Below, piece by piece: positions 33,688 to 42,305 of a stretch of DNA of 64,000 nt (position 1 is its first letter; each line of letters begins with the position of its first letter). Location: NCBI GenBank assembly GCA_949300485.1, contig CASGEL010000014.1, positions 1-64,000 on the forward strand, read 5' to 3'. This stretch comes from an uncultured bacterium. GTDB taxonomy: Bacteria > Cyanobacteriota > Vampirovibrionia > Gastranaerophilales > Gastranaerophilaceae. The notes below the pieces were generated by a model. It ran no database searches. It was not told the DNA's origin and saw only the letters and a list, made by a program, of their open reading frames with translations. The translations under genes and the position numbers were made by a program.

Positions 33688-35421
33688 CTAGTGTTGTTTA
33701 TATATATTTTTTGCATAAGACTCAATATACGGAGTATCAATTTCAAATACATGAATTCTGCCAGGGCCTAAGTCTGCAGCTATTTCTCCTTGAGATACCT
33801 GGAATTTACTTTCTTCACCATAAGAAGGCAGCAAGTTTTCAAGTTTTTGATTAGCCTTAAGCGTTGGAACCTCAATTTTGCAAGCAACATGCCTGTCTAC
33901 ATTTTTATTTGCAATAACTAACAACGTTTTTCCCATTTTTGCACGAGCGAACGCTATAACTTTATCCTGAGGATCTTCTTTTTTATCCAAAATAATATAA
34001 GAACCTCTGGTTATTACATCATCATATTTATCCCTCATTGCAAAACACGCTGTCATAAATTGACCGATTTCAGGATTATCGCCTGTAGGCTTTCTTGAAA
34101 GATTGAATATATCAAGTTTTCCTTGATGAACAGTCATTTCATGATTATCAGTCATTGTTTCTGTTGAATGCTTATCTCTATAAGAATAATCATAATGATC
34201 ACCATATTGGAAACCATCTACAATATACGGGTTTAACATAGGTAATGTAGCTTGTAACCCTGATGTTAAATTACAATAAACAACACCACCATGATTCATA
34301 GGTGAAATGTCATCATGAGTAGCAAAAGAACCGATTAATGATTTTCCTCTTTCTACTCTATATGACATATTCAAATTATCAAGAACAAAATCATGCAATT
34401 CTTTTGCGGTATTCCATTCATGGAATATGTGATACTGCCCGTAATAAGCATCAAAACCTGCACGTAATGAATCTTCAGGCCTATCATATGGCATATTAGC
34501 CTGAGGAGATGCATCCTCATATGTATAAGATTCTGCTAACCATGCAAATTCAGGATTTCTTTTTCTTGAATAAGGAATAATAATATCCCAAAATTCTACA
34601 GGTTTTGCTCTGGCAACATCCGCTCTAATTCCATCAACACCTGCATCAATCATCATATCTACAAATTTTCTGTGATATTCCAACAGATCAGGGTTTAAAG
34701 TTCTTTTACCTTCATCTGCCCAAGGTTGGAACATTCTAATATCAAACCATCCTTGAGGAGTTTTTGCTAATCCGTTACGCTCATGTGCCATTAATTCAGG
34801 TCTCGCTAAATATAAATCATATGAAGCACAACTTGGCATATCTATCATAACCCTGATACCTCGATCATGACATGCATCTACAAAAGCCTTGAATTGTTCT
34901 TTATCAGAACGAGGATCATTCTTATCTATCAACATAGGATCTATTTTTAACATATCTGCAGGAGAATATATAGAACCTGCAGTACCCATTGCATTTGTCT
35001 TACCTGGAGGATTTATAGGTAACACATGCAACGTATTAAAACCTTGAGCCTTTATTTCATCTAATCTATCAATCGCATTTAAAAACGTTCCATGCTGCTC
35101 TGTTCCATCTATATACTCATTACCGTTAAGATCTTTAGCATTAAATGTTCTTGGAACTATTGCAAGTATTTTAGCATTATTTGTTAAAAATAAAGTTCTC
35201 AAATCATTTTTATATGGTTTATGTTCAACCTCTTTTGCCTCTGTTGTTTTTTTAACTGAAGCAGCATTAATTATCGCAACATTATCTAAATACTGAGATA
35301 TCAATGAGCTTGGAGATTTTTGCGGTCTATTTTGTATTGGAACACTATCTACAGAAGTATTACCTGACTGTGGCAGAGGAGTAAGTCTTTGAGAAATCAA
35401 ATTACTAGTCACATTCATCAT
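33688..35421 (-). CDS. GH13 (alpha-amylase family) enzyme without signal peptide
   Basis: A 577-residue protein. The first 70 residues are Ser/Pro/Gln-rich and disordered-looking, with no export signal. The barrel carries the GH13 blocks: VMIDMPSCAS (block I), the nucleophile D268 in GVDGIRADVAR, the acid/base E297 in AWLAESY, and H369-D370 in SFATHDD. It should cleave or transfer alpha-glucans, probably inside the cell (glycogen or maltodextrin); substrate unknown. Block I has SCAS where N-H is usual, so specificity may differ from amylase. SD AAAGGAGG is embedded in the end of the preceding membrane-protein gene, 2 bases away: clearly one operon. Confidence 0.85.
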   Translation of the reverse strand: MMNVTSNLISQRLTPLPQSGNTSVDSVPIQNRPQKSPSSLISQYLDNVAIINAASVKKTTEAKEVEHKPYKNDLRTLFLTNNAKILAIVPRTFNAKDLNGNEYIDGTEQHGTFLNAIDRLDEIKAQGFNTLHVLPINPPGKTNAMGTAGSIYSPADMLKIDPMLIDKNDPRSDKEQFKAFVDACHDRGIRVMIDMPSCASYDLYLARPELMAHERNGLAKTPQGWFDIRMFQPWADEGKRTLNPDLLEYHRKFVDMMIDAGVDGIRADVARAKPVEFWDIIIPYSRKRNPEFAWLAESYTYEDASPQANMPYDRPEDSLRAGFDAYYGQYHIFHEWNTAKELHDFVLDNLNMSYRVERGKSLIGSFATHDDISPMNHGGVVYCNLTSGLQATLPMLNPYIVDGFQYGDHYDYSYRDKHSTETMTDNHEMTVHQGKLDIFNLSRKPTGDNPEIGQFMTACFAMRDKYDDVITRGSYIILDKKEDPQDKVIAFARAKMGKTLLVIANKNVDRHVACKIEVPTLKANQKLENLLPSYGEESKFQVSQGEIAADLGPGRIHVFEIDTPYIESYAKNIYKQH

Positions 35422-35423
35422 AA

Positions 35424-37985
35424 TTACTTAACCTCCTTTATTGGTTCAGGCTTTTTCATATGTCCCATAAAGAACTGAGATAAAAGTGTAATACCAATCA
35501 GACCAGCTCCAAGTTTTCCGAATATATTAAACCATTTCCAACTATTAAACTTATTATTAAATAAATTCAAGAACATCTCGTCAGGAGCGCATCCCATCAA
35601 TGCAAACTTATATTCTGAAGGTGTATTTTCTTCTTTAACAGAATTTATTAAATGATTTGGTTTCGCAAAATAAAAATCTGATCCGATAAAATGTAGAACT
35701 TTGCTTCTATAATTTCTAAAATCTTCCAATATAGGAGAATTTTTAATTTTATCATAAGTTTCAGGATGTAATTCACTAGCAAACATTAATTTCATAACTT
35801 TTTCAAAGAAGTTCTTATCGTTTGACATTTCAGCCAAATCAGTAGGTGCATGAGTTCCAAAATATTTATTTATAACTTTGCCATCTTTTGCTTCTATCTG
35901 AGAATAGTCATCCATATTAGGACTTAAATTTCTTCTCTGATAGAACTTCACAGCAAAGTCTGAAGTATGCCCTTCTAAAATTGTCTGTTTAGCTAACTCT
36001 ACAGCTTCTTCTTTTACCTCTCTCGGCATTTTATCATCAAGAATATCATCTAAACCTTCAACATGTGCTACTTTGTAATATAAATCAGCAAGATCTAAAA
36101 TTCTGTAGAAAGAACTTTTAACGCCCCTTACTCTGTCTGCACCAAAATTCAACAATACTCCCTTTAATGAAGTTTCTGCATTTTCATCAAAGCCAACAAT
36201 AGCCTCTGCAGCATTAACCATACCGTTATTACGTAATATATTAGCAGCATCTCCACAAGAAGAATTTACCAAAGATCTGAACAGATTTTTATCACCGCCA
36301 TCAGCACTATTTACATTTGGCTGCAATTCAACAGATGAAGATCTACCATGCAATTCAGCTAATAAACTTTCAACCTCAGCTACAAATTTTCCGTAAGTTT
36401 CTTTATTTGCTACAATAGATTCCATCTTATTTCTTAATATTTCACCAGCAATTTCTCTGTCAAACCTTGCTTGCTGAATTTCCTCAGGGGTAAATTTCAT
36501 AACCTTCAACAGAGCATCCGTTGTATTATTCCAAGAATTTGCAAGAATTGTTTCAGGAGCTTGCGCAGCTTTGATATATAAATATCTGTCCAATACTGTA
36601 TTCTTAGCCTTCAAGCTATTTATAGCAGATGATACAGTTTTTAAAGAATCTATAATATTCTCTGTCAAAATAGATGCAGGTTCTAATTTAAATACTTTTG
36701 ACAATGCTGAATCCGACCCTTTTTCATTTGAGTGAACCAATTTGTTCATAATAAAATTCAATCGTTTTGCAGTTTTACTATCCGGATTTTCTTCGATAAA
36801 TTTAGCAATTCGATCATCCAACAAATCTTGAACAACTTTTGAATGCTCTGAAAAATCTTTAGTATCAACTCCAAGTAAATTTTTTGAATTAAATGCATTA
36901 ATAATCGAATCATTATCAGGCAAAATCTGCGCTAATTCTTTATCAGTAAGAGAAAGTTCACCAAAACTTTCTTTTAATACACCTCTTACCGCATCTAATG
37001 TTTCATTAGAGATCTTATACTTACCGCCAGAATTTAATTTTTGCTCTAAGTCTTTTCTTAAGTTTGTAGCTATAACAGGGTCTAAACCTTCTGTTATACT
37101 TGAATGAATAGAATCAATAAGTTCCGGAGTAATAGACTTGCCTAAATTTTCATCTAACAGGGTTACTAGAGCCTCATGATCTTTTGAAAAATCATACTTT
37201 TCTATTTCATGAGTAAAGTTGACCAATAAATCTTCAGCTTTTCTATTATTACGTTGGTCTAAATAATTGGCCATAGGTTTTTCCAATGCATTACAAATCA
37301 AAGCACTCATAATTGGAGTTGCAAAACCTGCAGTAAGCATCCACATTGTATTGTTTTGAAGAGCAATTTTACGCATTTTTTCCTGAATAAATTCTCTCCT
37401 GTTTGGAATATTTTTAGGAACACCAAGCCTATTTCCAATTTTGTTTATTTCATCATCAGAATATAAATCCCAAGGAATAAATTGATGATCCTGAAAGACT
37501 AATTTTTTTCTGCCATAATTATCTTCATACTTCTGTCTTATATCAAAACCATGAATTAAATAAGCAGGCAACTGCAAAAATAATTTAGGCCATAAATCCA
37601 TTGCGCCAAAGAATGAACACAAACCAACGAATTCAAAGGCTTTAGTCATTGGAGTCTGTTTCTTAGTAAACAAATATGCAGCTATAGTAAGCCCACCTAG
37701 CTTCATTGCTGAATCATTCAATCGTCCAAGTTCATGGTCGTTAGCTTCCCCTTTTACCGCATGTCTAAATGCATTCCAATCATACTTTAAATCCTTAGCA
37801 ACTACAGAAGGCATATCAAATAAACTTGGTTTTAATAATTTTCCGTTACTAGGCAAAGGCTTGATAAAAGTACGATTAGCCAATTCTTTTTTTACATCAA
37901 AATCCCTAGCCGCCTTATCAGAATTATACTGCTGAGCGGTTATTGTATTCCCGTTAAGATATGACTGAATTAAATTTGTTCTCAT
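35424..37985 (-). CDS. large membrane protein of the GH13 operon
   Basis: An 853-residue protein. Two hydrophobic segments lie at about 92-140, a third at about 210-232, then about 570 residues of charged helical sequence (for example DRLYIKAAQAPETI-like stretches) and a final membrane helix at about 822-842 (FGKLGAGLIGITLLSQFF). Residues about 90-235 match the neighbour at 37986: LPAYLIHGFDI/LPVKWKTGID, FIPWDLYSDDE/FPRWDQLYGDP, IGNRLGVP/IAEKNGLG, then a similar helix ending in [EQ]KP. I recognise no family. It starts directly at the stop of the upstream gene, so the two are translationally coupled. Confidence 0.8.
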   Translation of the reverse strand: MRTNLIQSYLNGNTITAQQYNSDKAARDFDVKKELANRTFIKPLPSNGKLLKPSLFDMPSVVAKDLKYDWNAFRHAVKGEANDHELGRLNDSAMKLGGLTIAAYLFTKKQTPMTKAFEFVGLCSFFGAMDLWPKLFLQLPAYLIHGFDIRQKYEDNYGRKKLVFQDHQFIPWDLYSDDEINKIGNRLGVPKNIPNRREFIQEKMRKIALQNNTMWMLTAGFATPIMSALICNALEKPMANYLDQRNNRKAEDLLVNFTHEIEKYDFSKDHEALVTLLDENLGKSITPELIDSIHSSITEGLDPVIATNLRKDLEQKLNSGGKYKISNETLDAVRGVLKESFGELSLTDKELAQILPDNDSIINAFNSKNLLGVDTKDFSEHSKVVQDLLDDRIAKFIEENPDSKTAKRLNFIMNKLVHSNEKGSDSALSKVFKLEPASILTENIIDSLKTVSSAINSLKAKNTVLDRYLYIKAAQAPETILANSWNNTTDALLKVMKFTPEEIQQARFDREIAGEILRNKMESIVANKETYGKFVAEVESLLAELHGRSSSVELQPNVNSADGGDKNLFRSLVNSSCGDAANILRNNGMVNAAEAIVGFDENAETSLKGVLLNFGADRVRGVKSSFYRILDLADLYYKVAHVEGLDDILDDKMPREVKEEAVELAKQTILEGHTSDFAVKFYQRRNLSPNMDDYSQIEAKDGKVINKYFGTHAPTDLAEMSNDKNFFEKVMKLMFASELHPETYDKIKNSPILEDFRNYRSKVLHFIGSDFYFAKPNHLINSVKEENTPSEYKFALMGCAPDEMFLNLFNNKFNSWKWFNIFGKLGAGLIGITLLSQFFMGHMKKPEPIKEVK

Positions 37986-39026
37986 CTAACTCACCACACT
38001 TTCTTTGTTCTTATCCATGACATCATCAGCAGTAACCTTTGATGGCTTTTTCGTAATATGCAATGTATTTAACAATCCAAGAATAGTAATTAATGTAGTA
38101 GTTCCTAAAAGCAATTTTCCTGAATTTCTTTCGAATTTAGAAAAAGATTCCGGAGAGCCTTTATATAATTCTTTTACACTATCTACAAAACTTTTTCCTA
38201 AAACTTTTAAAGAATGAGCAAATTCCTTAGGTTTCCAGAACTTTAAAGTTGCTACATTAAAATAGCTTTCCCAAGGTTTTTGGAAGGCTAAACACACAGC
38301 AGTTGCTGCCCACATAAAAGAGGTGAAGCTCTTTGCCAGTTTTGATTTAACCAAAACCTCTTTATACATAGGTTTTACTTCCTGATCAGAATCATTCAGA
38401 TCAGTACCCAATCCATTTTTCTCAGCAATTTTATCATATCTGAAATTAAGCTTTTCACCCTTTTTAGGATCGCCATACAACTGATCCCATCTTGGGAAAT
38501 CAACACTTTCACCAACTTTATGATATTCAATACTTGTTAAATTATAATCGTCAGGGGATTCCTGCAACAAATAATTTACTTTTGCATATGGCAATTCGGT
38601 ATCAATACCTGTTTTCCATTTTACAGGAAGAGTTATCAATGATTTTGCAAGTTCTTTAAAGACACAATATAGAACAACACCTAGAGCCATTTTACTACCC
38701 AACTTTGCAGCATTAGCACGTTGAGATGGCAAATAATGCTTATTTGCTGAATTAAAAATTGACATTAATGTAAGGCTACCTATTACATAAGGGACAGTGC
38801 CCATTGTCAAAAACTCATAAAAATTCGAATTTTTACTGCCGATCAAACCTTTCGCAGGATAAATTGTAAAAGCTTTTGTAAGTTTATCCAAACCAATCCT
38901 TGTTCTATTGGTAAAAGTATTCTCCAACAATGTATCTTTATCATAAGATACATCATCATCTCCCTTTTTTGCTTTAGATTTAAATGTTAAATTTTTCTCA
39001 CTAAAATTACTAATTGGTAAGATCAT
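37986..39026 (-). CDS. membrane protein of the GH13 operon, related to its neighbour
   Basis: A 346-residue protein with four hydrophobic segments (about 70-92, 108-130, 232-252, 308-330) and a soluble loop of about 100 residues between the second and third. The N-terminus ISNFSEKNLTFKSKAKK is not a signal peptide. The middle resembles the N-terminal 150 residues of the 853-residue protein (WD motif, IAEKNGLG, helix ending QKP), so the pair shares one ancestral membrane module. It is first in the three-gene operon. SD GGAG is 5 nt from the ATG; uppP ends 93 bases upstream. Confidence 0.8.
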   Translation of the reverse strand: MILPISNFSEKNLTFKSKAKKGDDDVSYDKDTLLENTFTNRTRIGLDKLTKAFTIYPAKGLIGSKNSNFYEFLTMGTVPYVIGSLTLMSIFNSANKHYLPSQRANAAKLGSKMALGVVLYCVFKELAKSLITLPVKWKTGIDTELPYAKVNYLLQESPDDYNLTSIEYHKVGESVDFPRWDQLYGDPKKGEKLNFRYDKIAEKNGLGTDLNDSDQEVKPMYKEVLVKSKLAKSFTSFMWAATAVCLAFQKPWESYFNVATLKFWKPKEFAHSLKVLGKSFVDSVKELYKGSPESFSKFERNSGKLLLGTTTLITILGLLNTLHITKKPSKVTADDVMDKNKESVVS

Positions 39027-39119
39027 GATAACTCCGCATTTTACATCATTAGAATACCTGTAAAGGTATTTTTTTGTTAGCTTGCTTTTGTTATATTTAC
39101 AAATTTTAACAAATATAAT

Positions 39120-39971
39120 TTATTTATAAATATTAAAAAATACCAGCGTAAAAATACCCATTATTACGCAGTAATATGCAAAAATATTTAATGAGAATTT
39201 TGAAATAAATTTCATAAAATATTTTATACATAGATAACCGACTACTCCGGAAACTAAAGTTCCCCAAATTATAGCAGTCCAATTATAGGTTAATGCTTCA
39301 TGCACATCTATTTTCACCAACGGATAAACCATTGATGCTCCTAAAATTATAGGAATACTAAGCAAGAATGAATATCTTGCAGCGGTTTGTCTGTCTAGCC
39401 CTGTGAATAAACCTGTTGCCATAGTCCACCCTGAACGAGAAAAACCTGGTAACACTGCAAAACCTTGAGCAAGACCGATTAAAAGAGCTTGTTTTATATT
39501 CATATTACAATCATCCTTACCGCCACCATGCTTTCGAGATAAATATTCACTAAAAAATAATACTCCTCCGGTAATTATTAACAATCCGCCAACAAGTGCA
39601 GGATGGAAGACTAAATCATTAGCAATATCATGGAACGGAAGAGCTAATGCTATTGTAACAAGAGTTCCCACAATTATATACAATCCTAGCTTTGCATTTT
39701 TTTCTGAATAGTCTTTTTTCTTTATAGCTATAAATAAAGCCTTACAAATCTCAAAAACATCTTTTCTGAAAAAGATTAAAACTGCAACCAATGTTCCCAA
39801 ATGAAGCATGATATCAAAAAACACTTCTTCTGTTGACTGTTCTGCTATAGGAATATTTTTTATAACTTTGTAAAAATTTGATGTAAAAACTAAATGAGCA
39901 GAACTGGATATTGGCAAAAATTCGCTAAGTCCCTGCACTATCCCCATTAAAATTGATTGCACTAAATTCAT
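39120..39971 (-). CDS. uppP: undecaprenyl-diphosphatase
   Basis: The 283-residue integral membrane BacA/UppP enzyme, which recycles the undecaprenyl lipid carrier for peptidoglycan and LPS O-unit synthesis. The active-site motifs QGLSEFLPISSSAHL (about 13-27) and PGFSRSGWTMATGLFTG (about 170) are intact, with eight or so membrane helices. It is last in the kdsD-kdsC-queD-uppP run. SD is weak (GAGAGA). Confidence 0.96.
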   Translation of the reverse strand: MNLVQSILMGIVQGLSEFLPISSSAHLVFTSNFYKVIKNIPIAEQSTEEVFFDIMLHLGTLVAVLIFFRKDVFEICKALFIAIKKKDYSEKNAKLGLYIIVGTLVTIALALPFHDIANDLVFHPALVGGLLIITGGVLFFSEYLSRKHGGGKDDCNMNIKQALLIGLAQGFAVLPGFSRSGWTMATGLFTGLDRQTAARYSFLLSIPIILGASMVYPLVKIDVHEALTYNWTAIIWGTLVSGVVGYLCIKYFMKFISKFSLNIFAYYCVIMGIFTLVFFNIYK

Positions 39972-40001
39972 TAAATATATCTCTCTTTCTATAATTTACA
40001 T

Positions 40002-40364
40002 TTATTCGGCTTCAAAATAAGAACAGCAAGAAGTTTGAGTTTCCCAAACCGTAATTTTACTTAACTGAACTATTTTTTCTTTTAATTTTGAATATATATA
40101 TGCTGAAATCATTTCACTAGAAGGGCTTTCACCCTTAAACTCCGGTAAGTCATTCAAATCTTTATGATCTAAAGTGTCTAAAACAGCATTTAGCTCCTTT
40201 TTCAAAACTTTATAATCAATCAAAATATTACTTTGATTTAAAACTTCACCCTGAACAAAAGCTTCAACCATCCAATTATGACCATGCTGATTTTCACATT
40301 CTCCGTCATAATTCAACAAATGATGAGCTGCTGAAAAAAATGCTTGTGTTTTAATTTCGTACAT
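40002..40364 (-). CDS. queD: 6-carboxytetrahydropterin synthase
   Basis: A 120-residue zinc enzyme of the PTPS family, an early step to queuosine. Zinc ligands are in FSAAHHL (H14/H15) and HGHNW (H27, H29), and the catalytic Cys is C23 in GECENQHGHN, the QueD-type spacing. Its C-terminal Glu lies in VWETQTS. queE, queC and queF are not in the window. It lies between kdsC and uppP, possibly by chance rather than function. Confidence 0.93.
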   Translation of the reverse strand: MYEIKTQAFFSAAHHLLNYDGECENQHGHNWMVEAFVQGEVLNQSNILIDYKVLKKELNAVLDTLDHKDLNDLPEFKGESPSSEMISAYIYSKLKEKIVQLSKITVWETQTSCCSYFEAE

Positions 40365-40388
40365 ATAATTAACCTCTTTTATGTAAAA

Positions 40389-40889
40389 CTACTCACTGAT
40401 TTCCGCTTGTGAATCATATATAAAATCACATAATTCTCTAACTGCACCTTGTCCGCCATTTTTAGATGATTTAAAATTACAAACATTCTGTACATTATTA
40501 ACTGCATCAGCAGGACAAGCTGCTATTGCAACTTTTTCTAATATACATATATCGGGTTCATCATCTCCCATATAAGCAACTTGAGAGAAATCAACACCAT
40601 ATTTTTCCATAATTCCTTCTAATATAGGAAGTTTATTTTTCACTCCCTGAAAAACTTCTGTAACTTTTAAATCTAAAGCCCTGCGATCTACAGTACCATT
40701 ACGTCTACCTGTGATAATAGCAGTAATAAATCCATTTTTAGCCATTTTAGCCAATCCATGACCGTCTTTCGCATTGAAGGTTTTATATTCAATGCCATTT
40801 TCGTCATAAGTAATACTGCCATCTGTCATAACACCATCTACATCAAATGCCAAAAGTTTTATATTTTTAGCTTTATCCAATAAATCCAT
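40389..40889 (-). CDS. kdsC: Kdo-8-phosphate phosphatase
   Basis: A 166-residue HAD-family phosphatase without a cap domain. The catalytic pair D16/D18 is in LLAFDVDGVMTDG, Thr/Lys motifs are in IITGRRN and VKNKLPIL, and the metal loop is YMGDDEPDICIL. It removes phosphate from Kdo-8-P in LPS core synthesis. It overlaps kdsD by one base, the classical pairing of these two steps. kdsA and kdsB lie elsewhere. Confidence 0.95.
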   Translation of the reverse strand: MDLLDKAKNIKLLAFDVDGVMTDGSITYDENGIEYKTFNAKDGHGLAKMAKNGFITAIITGRRNGTVDRRALDLKVTEVFQGVKNKLPILEGIMEKYGVDFSQVAYMGDDEPDICILEKVAIAACPADAVNNVQNVCNFKSSKNGGQGAVRELCDFIYDSQAEISE

Positions 40890-41869
40890 TATGCGACTCC
40901 GGCTCTTAATAAATCATGAACATGAATAACTCCGACTGGAACATTATTTTCATCAACAACAGCAAGTGCTGTAATAGAATACTTCTCCATTAAGTTTAAT
41001 GCTGATGCGGCGTATGCATCTTCTGTAATTCTTTTTGGATTTAGAGTCATAACATCTTTTACTTGAAGATTTGATATATTAGAATATTTAATAATAGTTC
41101 TTCTGATATCACCATCTGTTAAAACCCCGGACAGTTTATTGTCAGATGATATAATCATAGCCATACCAAGTTTATATTCAGAAATAGTGTTTATAACATT
41201 TGTAAAAGATTCGCTGTCAGATACCAATGGCATTTTATCTCCGGAAATCATCAAATCTTTAACCTTATATGTTAAACCCTTTCCAAGCTTGCCTGACGGA
41301 TGATACATCAAAAAATCTTCCTTAGTAAAACCTTTTTTCTCCATAAGACAAACGGCCAAAGCATCGCCCATCGCTAGAGTTGCTGTTGTACTTGCAGTTG
41401 GAGCTTTTCCCAGCGGACAGGCTTCTTTTTCAACAGATATATCCAAGACAACTTCACTTGTTTTGGCCAGCGTAGAATTCAAATTACCTGTCATACCAAT
41501 CATCTCACAACCAAATCTTTTAATAAGAGGAAGCAGATTCATCAATTCTTGAGTTTCACCGCTGTTAGATATAGCAATAATAACATCATTTCTTGTAATA
41601 ACCCCGGAATCTCCATGTGTACTTTCTGCAGGATGCAAAAAATATGCCGGTGTTCCTGTTGAAGACATTGTAGCAGCTATTTTTTTACCGATAATACCTG
41701 ATTTACCCATACCTGTAACAATTACTCTACCCTTACAGTTGTATAGAATATCAATAGCCTTATCAAATTCCGCACCGATATTATTTTTTAATCTCAATAT
41801 AGAATTTGCTTCTATTTCCAACACTTCTTTTGCCAATTCATTAATTCTGCTTAAAGTCATAGACACCAT
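40889..41869 (-). CDS. kdsD: arabinose-5-phosphate isomerase
   Basis: A 326-residue enzyme that makes arabinose-5-phosphate, the precursor of Kdo. It has a SIS domain (RVIVTGMGKSGIIGKKIAAT, HPAESTHGDSGVI, ISNSGETQE) and two CBS domains from about 205 to the end. I chose ATG 41869, with AGAGG 5 nt upstream. The longer frame from TTG 41905 includes a TATAAT box and is unlikely. It is the first gene of the LPS-precursor run. Confidence 0.95.
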   Translation of the reverse strand: MVSMTLSRINELAKEVLEIEANSILRLKNNIGAEFDKAIDILYNCKGRVIVTGMGKSGIIGKKIAATMSSTGTPAYFLHPAESTHGDSGVITRNDVIIAISNSGETQELMNLLPLIKRFGCEMIGMTGNLNSTLAKTSEVVLDISVEKEACPLGKAPTASTTATLAMGDALAVCLMEKKGFTKEDFLMYHPSGKLGKGLTYKVKDLMISGDKMPLVSDSESFTNVINTISEYKLGMAMIISSDNKLSGVLTDGDIRRTIIKYSNISNLQVKDVMTLNPKRITEDAYAASALNLMEKYSITALAVVDENNVPVGVIHVHDLLRAGVA

Positions 41870-41984
41870 ATCCACCTCTCTTAACTCATGAAAATTATAC
41901 AACAAATATCCTACAAATACAGTAAATTTTTCTTATTATTTTATATTTTGTAAATTTTAACCGAATTTATAAAAAAGGATTAGT

Positions 41985-42236
41985 ATGAAAAATATGTTTA
42001 AAATAACATCTGCAAAAATATCAAAACAATACATATTAGATAAAATAAAAAACTATAATAATGAAATTATAGATTTATCAGACTTGAATTTATTTGAAGC
42101 AACAAAAACAATCATAATGATATCTACATATGGAATAAACAAAAACAAAATGCAAAAATTCAAATATAAAGTAACCCCAAATGTTCAAATTTTGCTAAAA
42201 GATATCCCTGTTTCACAATGCATTGAACTTGTATAA
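41985..42236 (+). CDS. 83-residue hypothetical protein
   Basis: A small Lys/Ile/Asn-rich protein (for example YILDKIKNYNNEIIDL, ATKTIIMISTYGI), without signal peptide or membrane helix. SD AAGGA lies 5 nt before the ATG. Its stop lies inside the T tract of the autotransporter terminator on the other strand. The organisation, a basic N-half and a DLSDLN turn, suggests a compact alpha/beta fold. I recognise no family, and it is divergent from kdsD. Confidence 0.65.
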   Translation: MKNMFKITSAKISKQYILDKIKNYNNEIIDLSDLNLFEATKTIIMISTYGINKNKMQKFKYKVTPNVQILLKDIPVSQCIELV

Positions 42237-42271
42237 AAAAGCTAAACCAGGGACTAATCCCGATTTAGCTG
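42234..42271 (-). terminator. terminator of the autotransporter gene
   Basis: On the minus strand AGCTAAA-TC-GGGA pairs with TCCC-TGG-TTTAGCT and runs into TTTTTT. It overlaps the last codons of the plus-strand 83-residue ORF. Confidence 0.88.
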
Positions 42272-42305
42272 TAAACATTTCCAAAGATGATTTAATGTAT
42301 TCTAA

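Noticed and set aside
33688-39026. Integrated mobile element carrying the GH13 operon
   Set aside because: No integrase, terminal repeat, tRNA border or composition change; codon use looks like that of the neighbours.
39040-39080. Terminator AATACCT-GTAA-AGGTATT plus T tract on the plus strand
   Set aside because: There is no plus-strand gene upstream for it to end, and on the minus strand it lacks a T tract, so a role is not supported.
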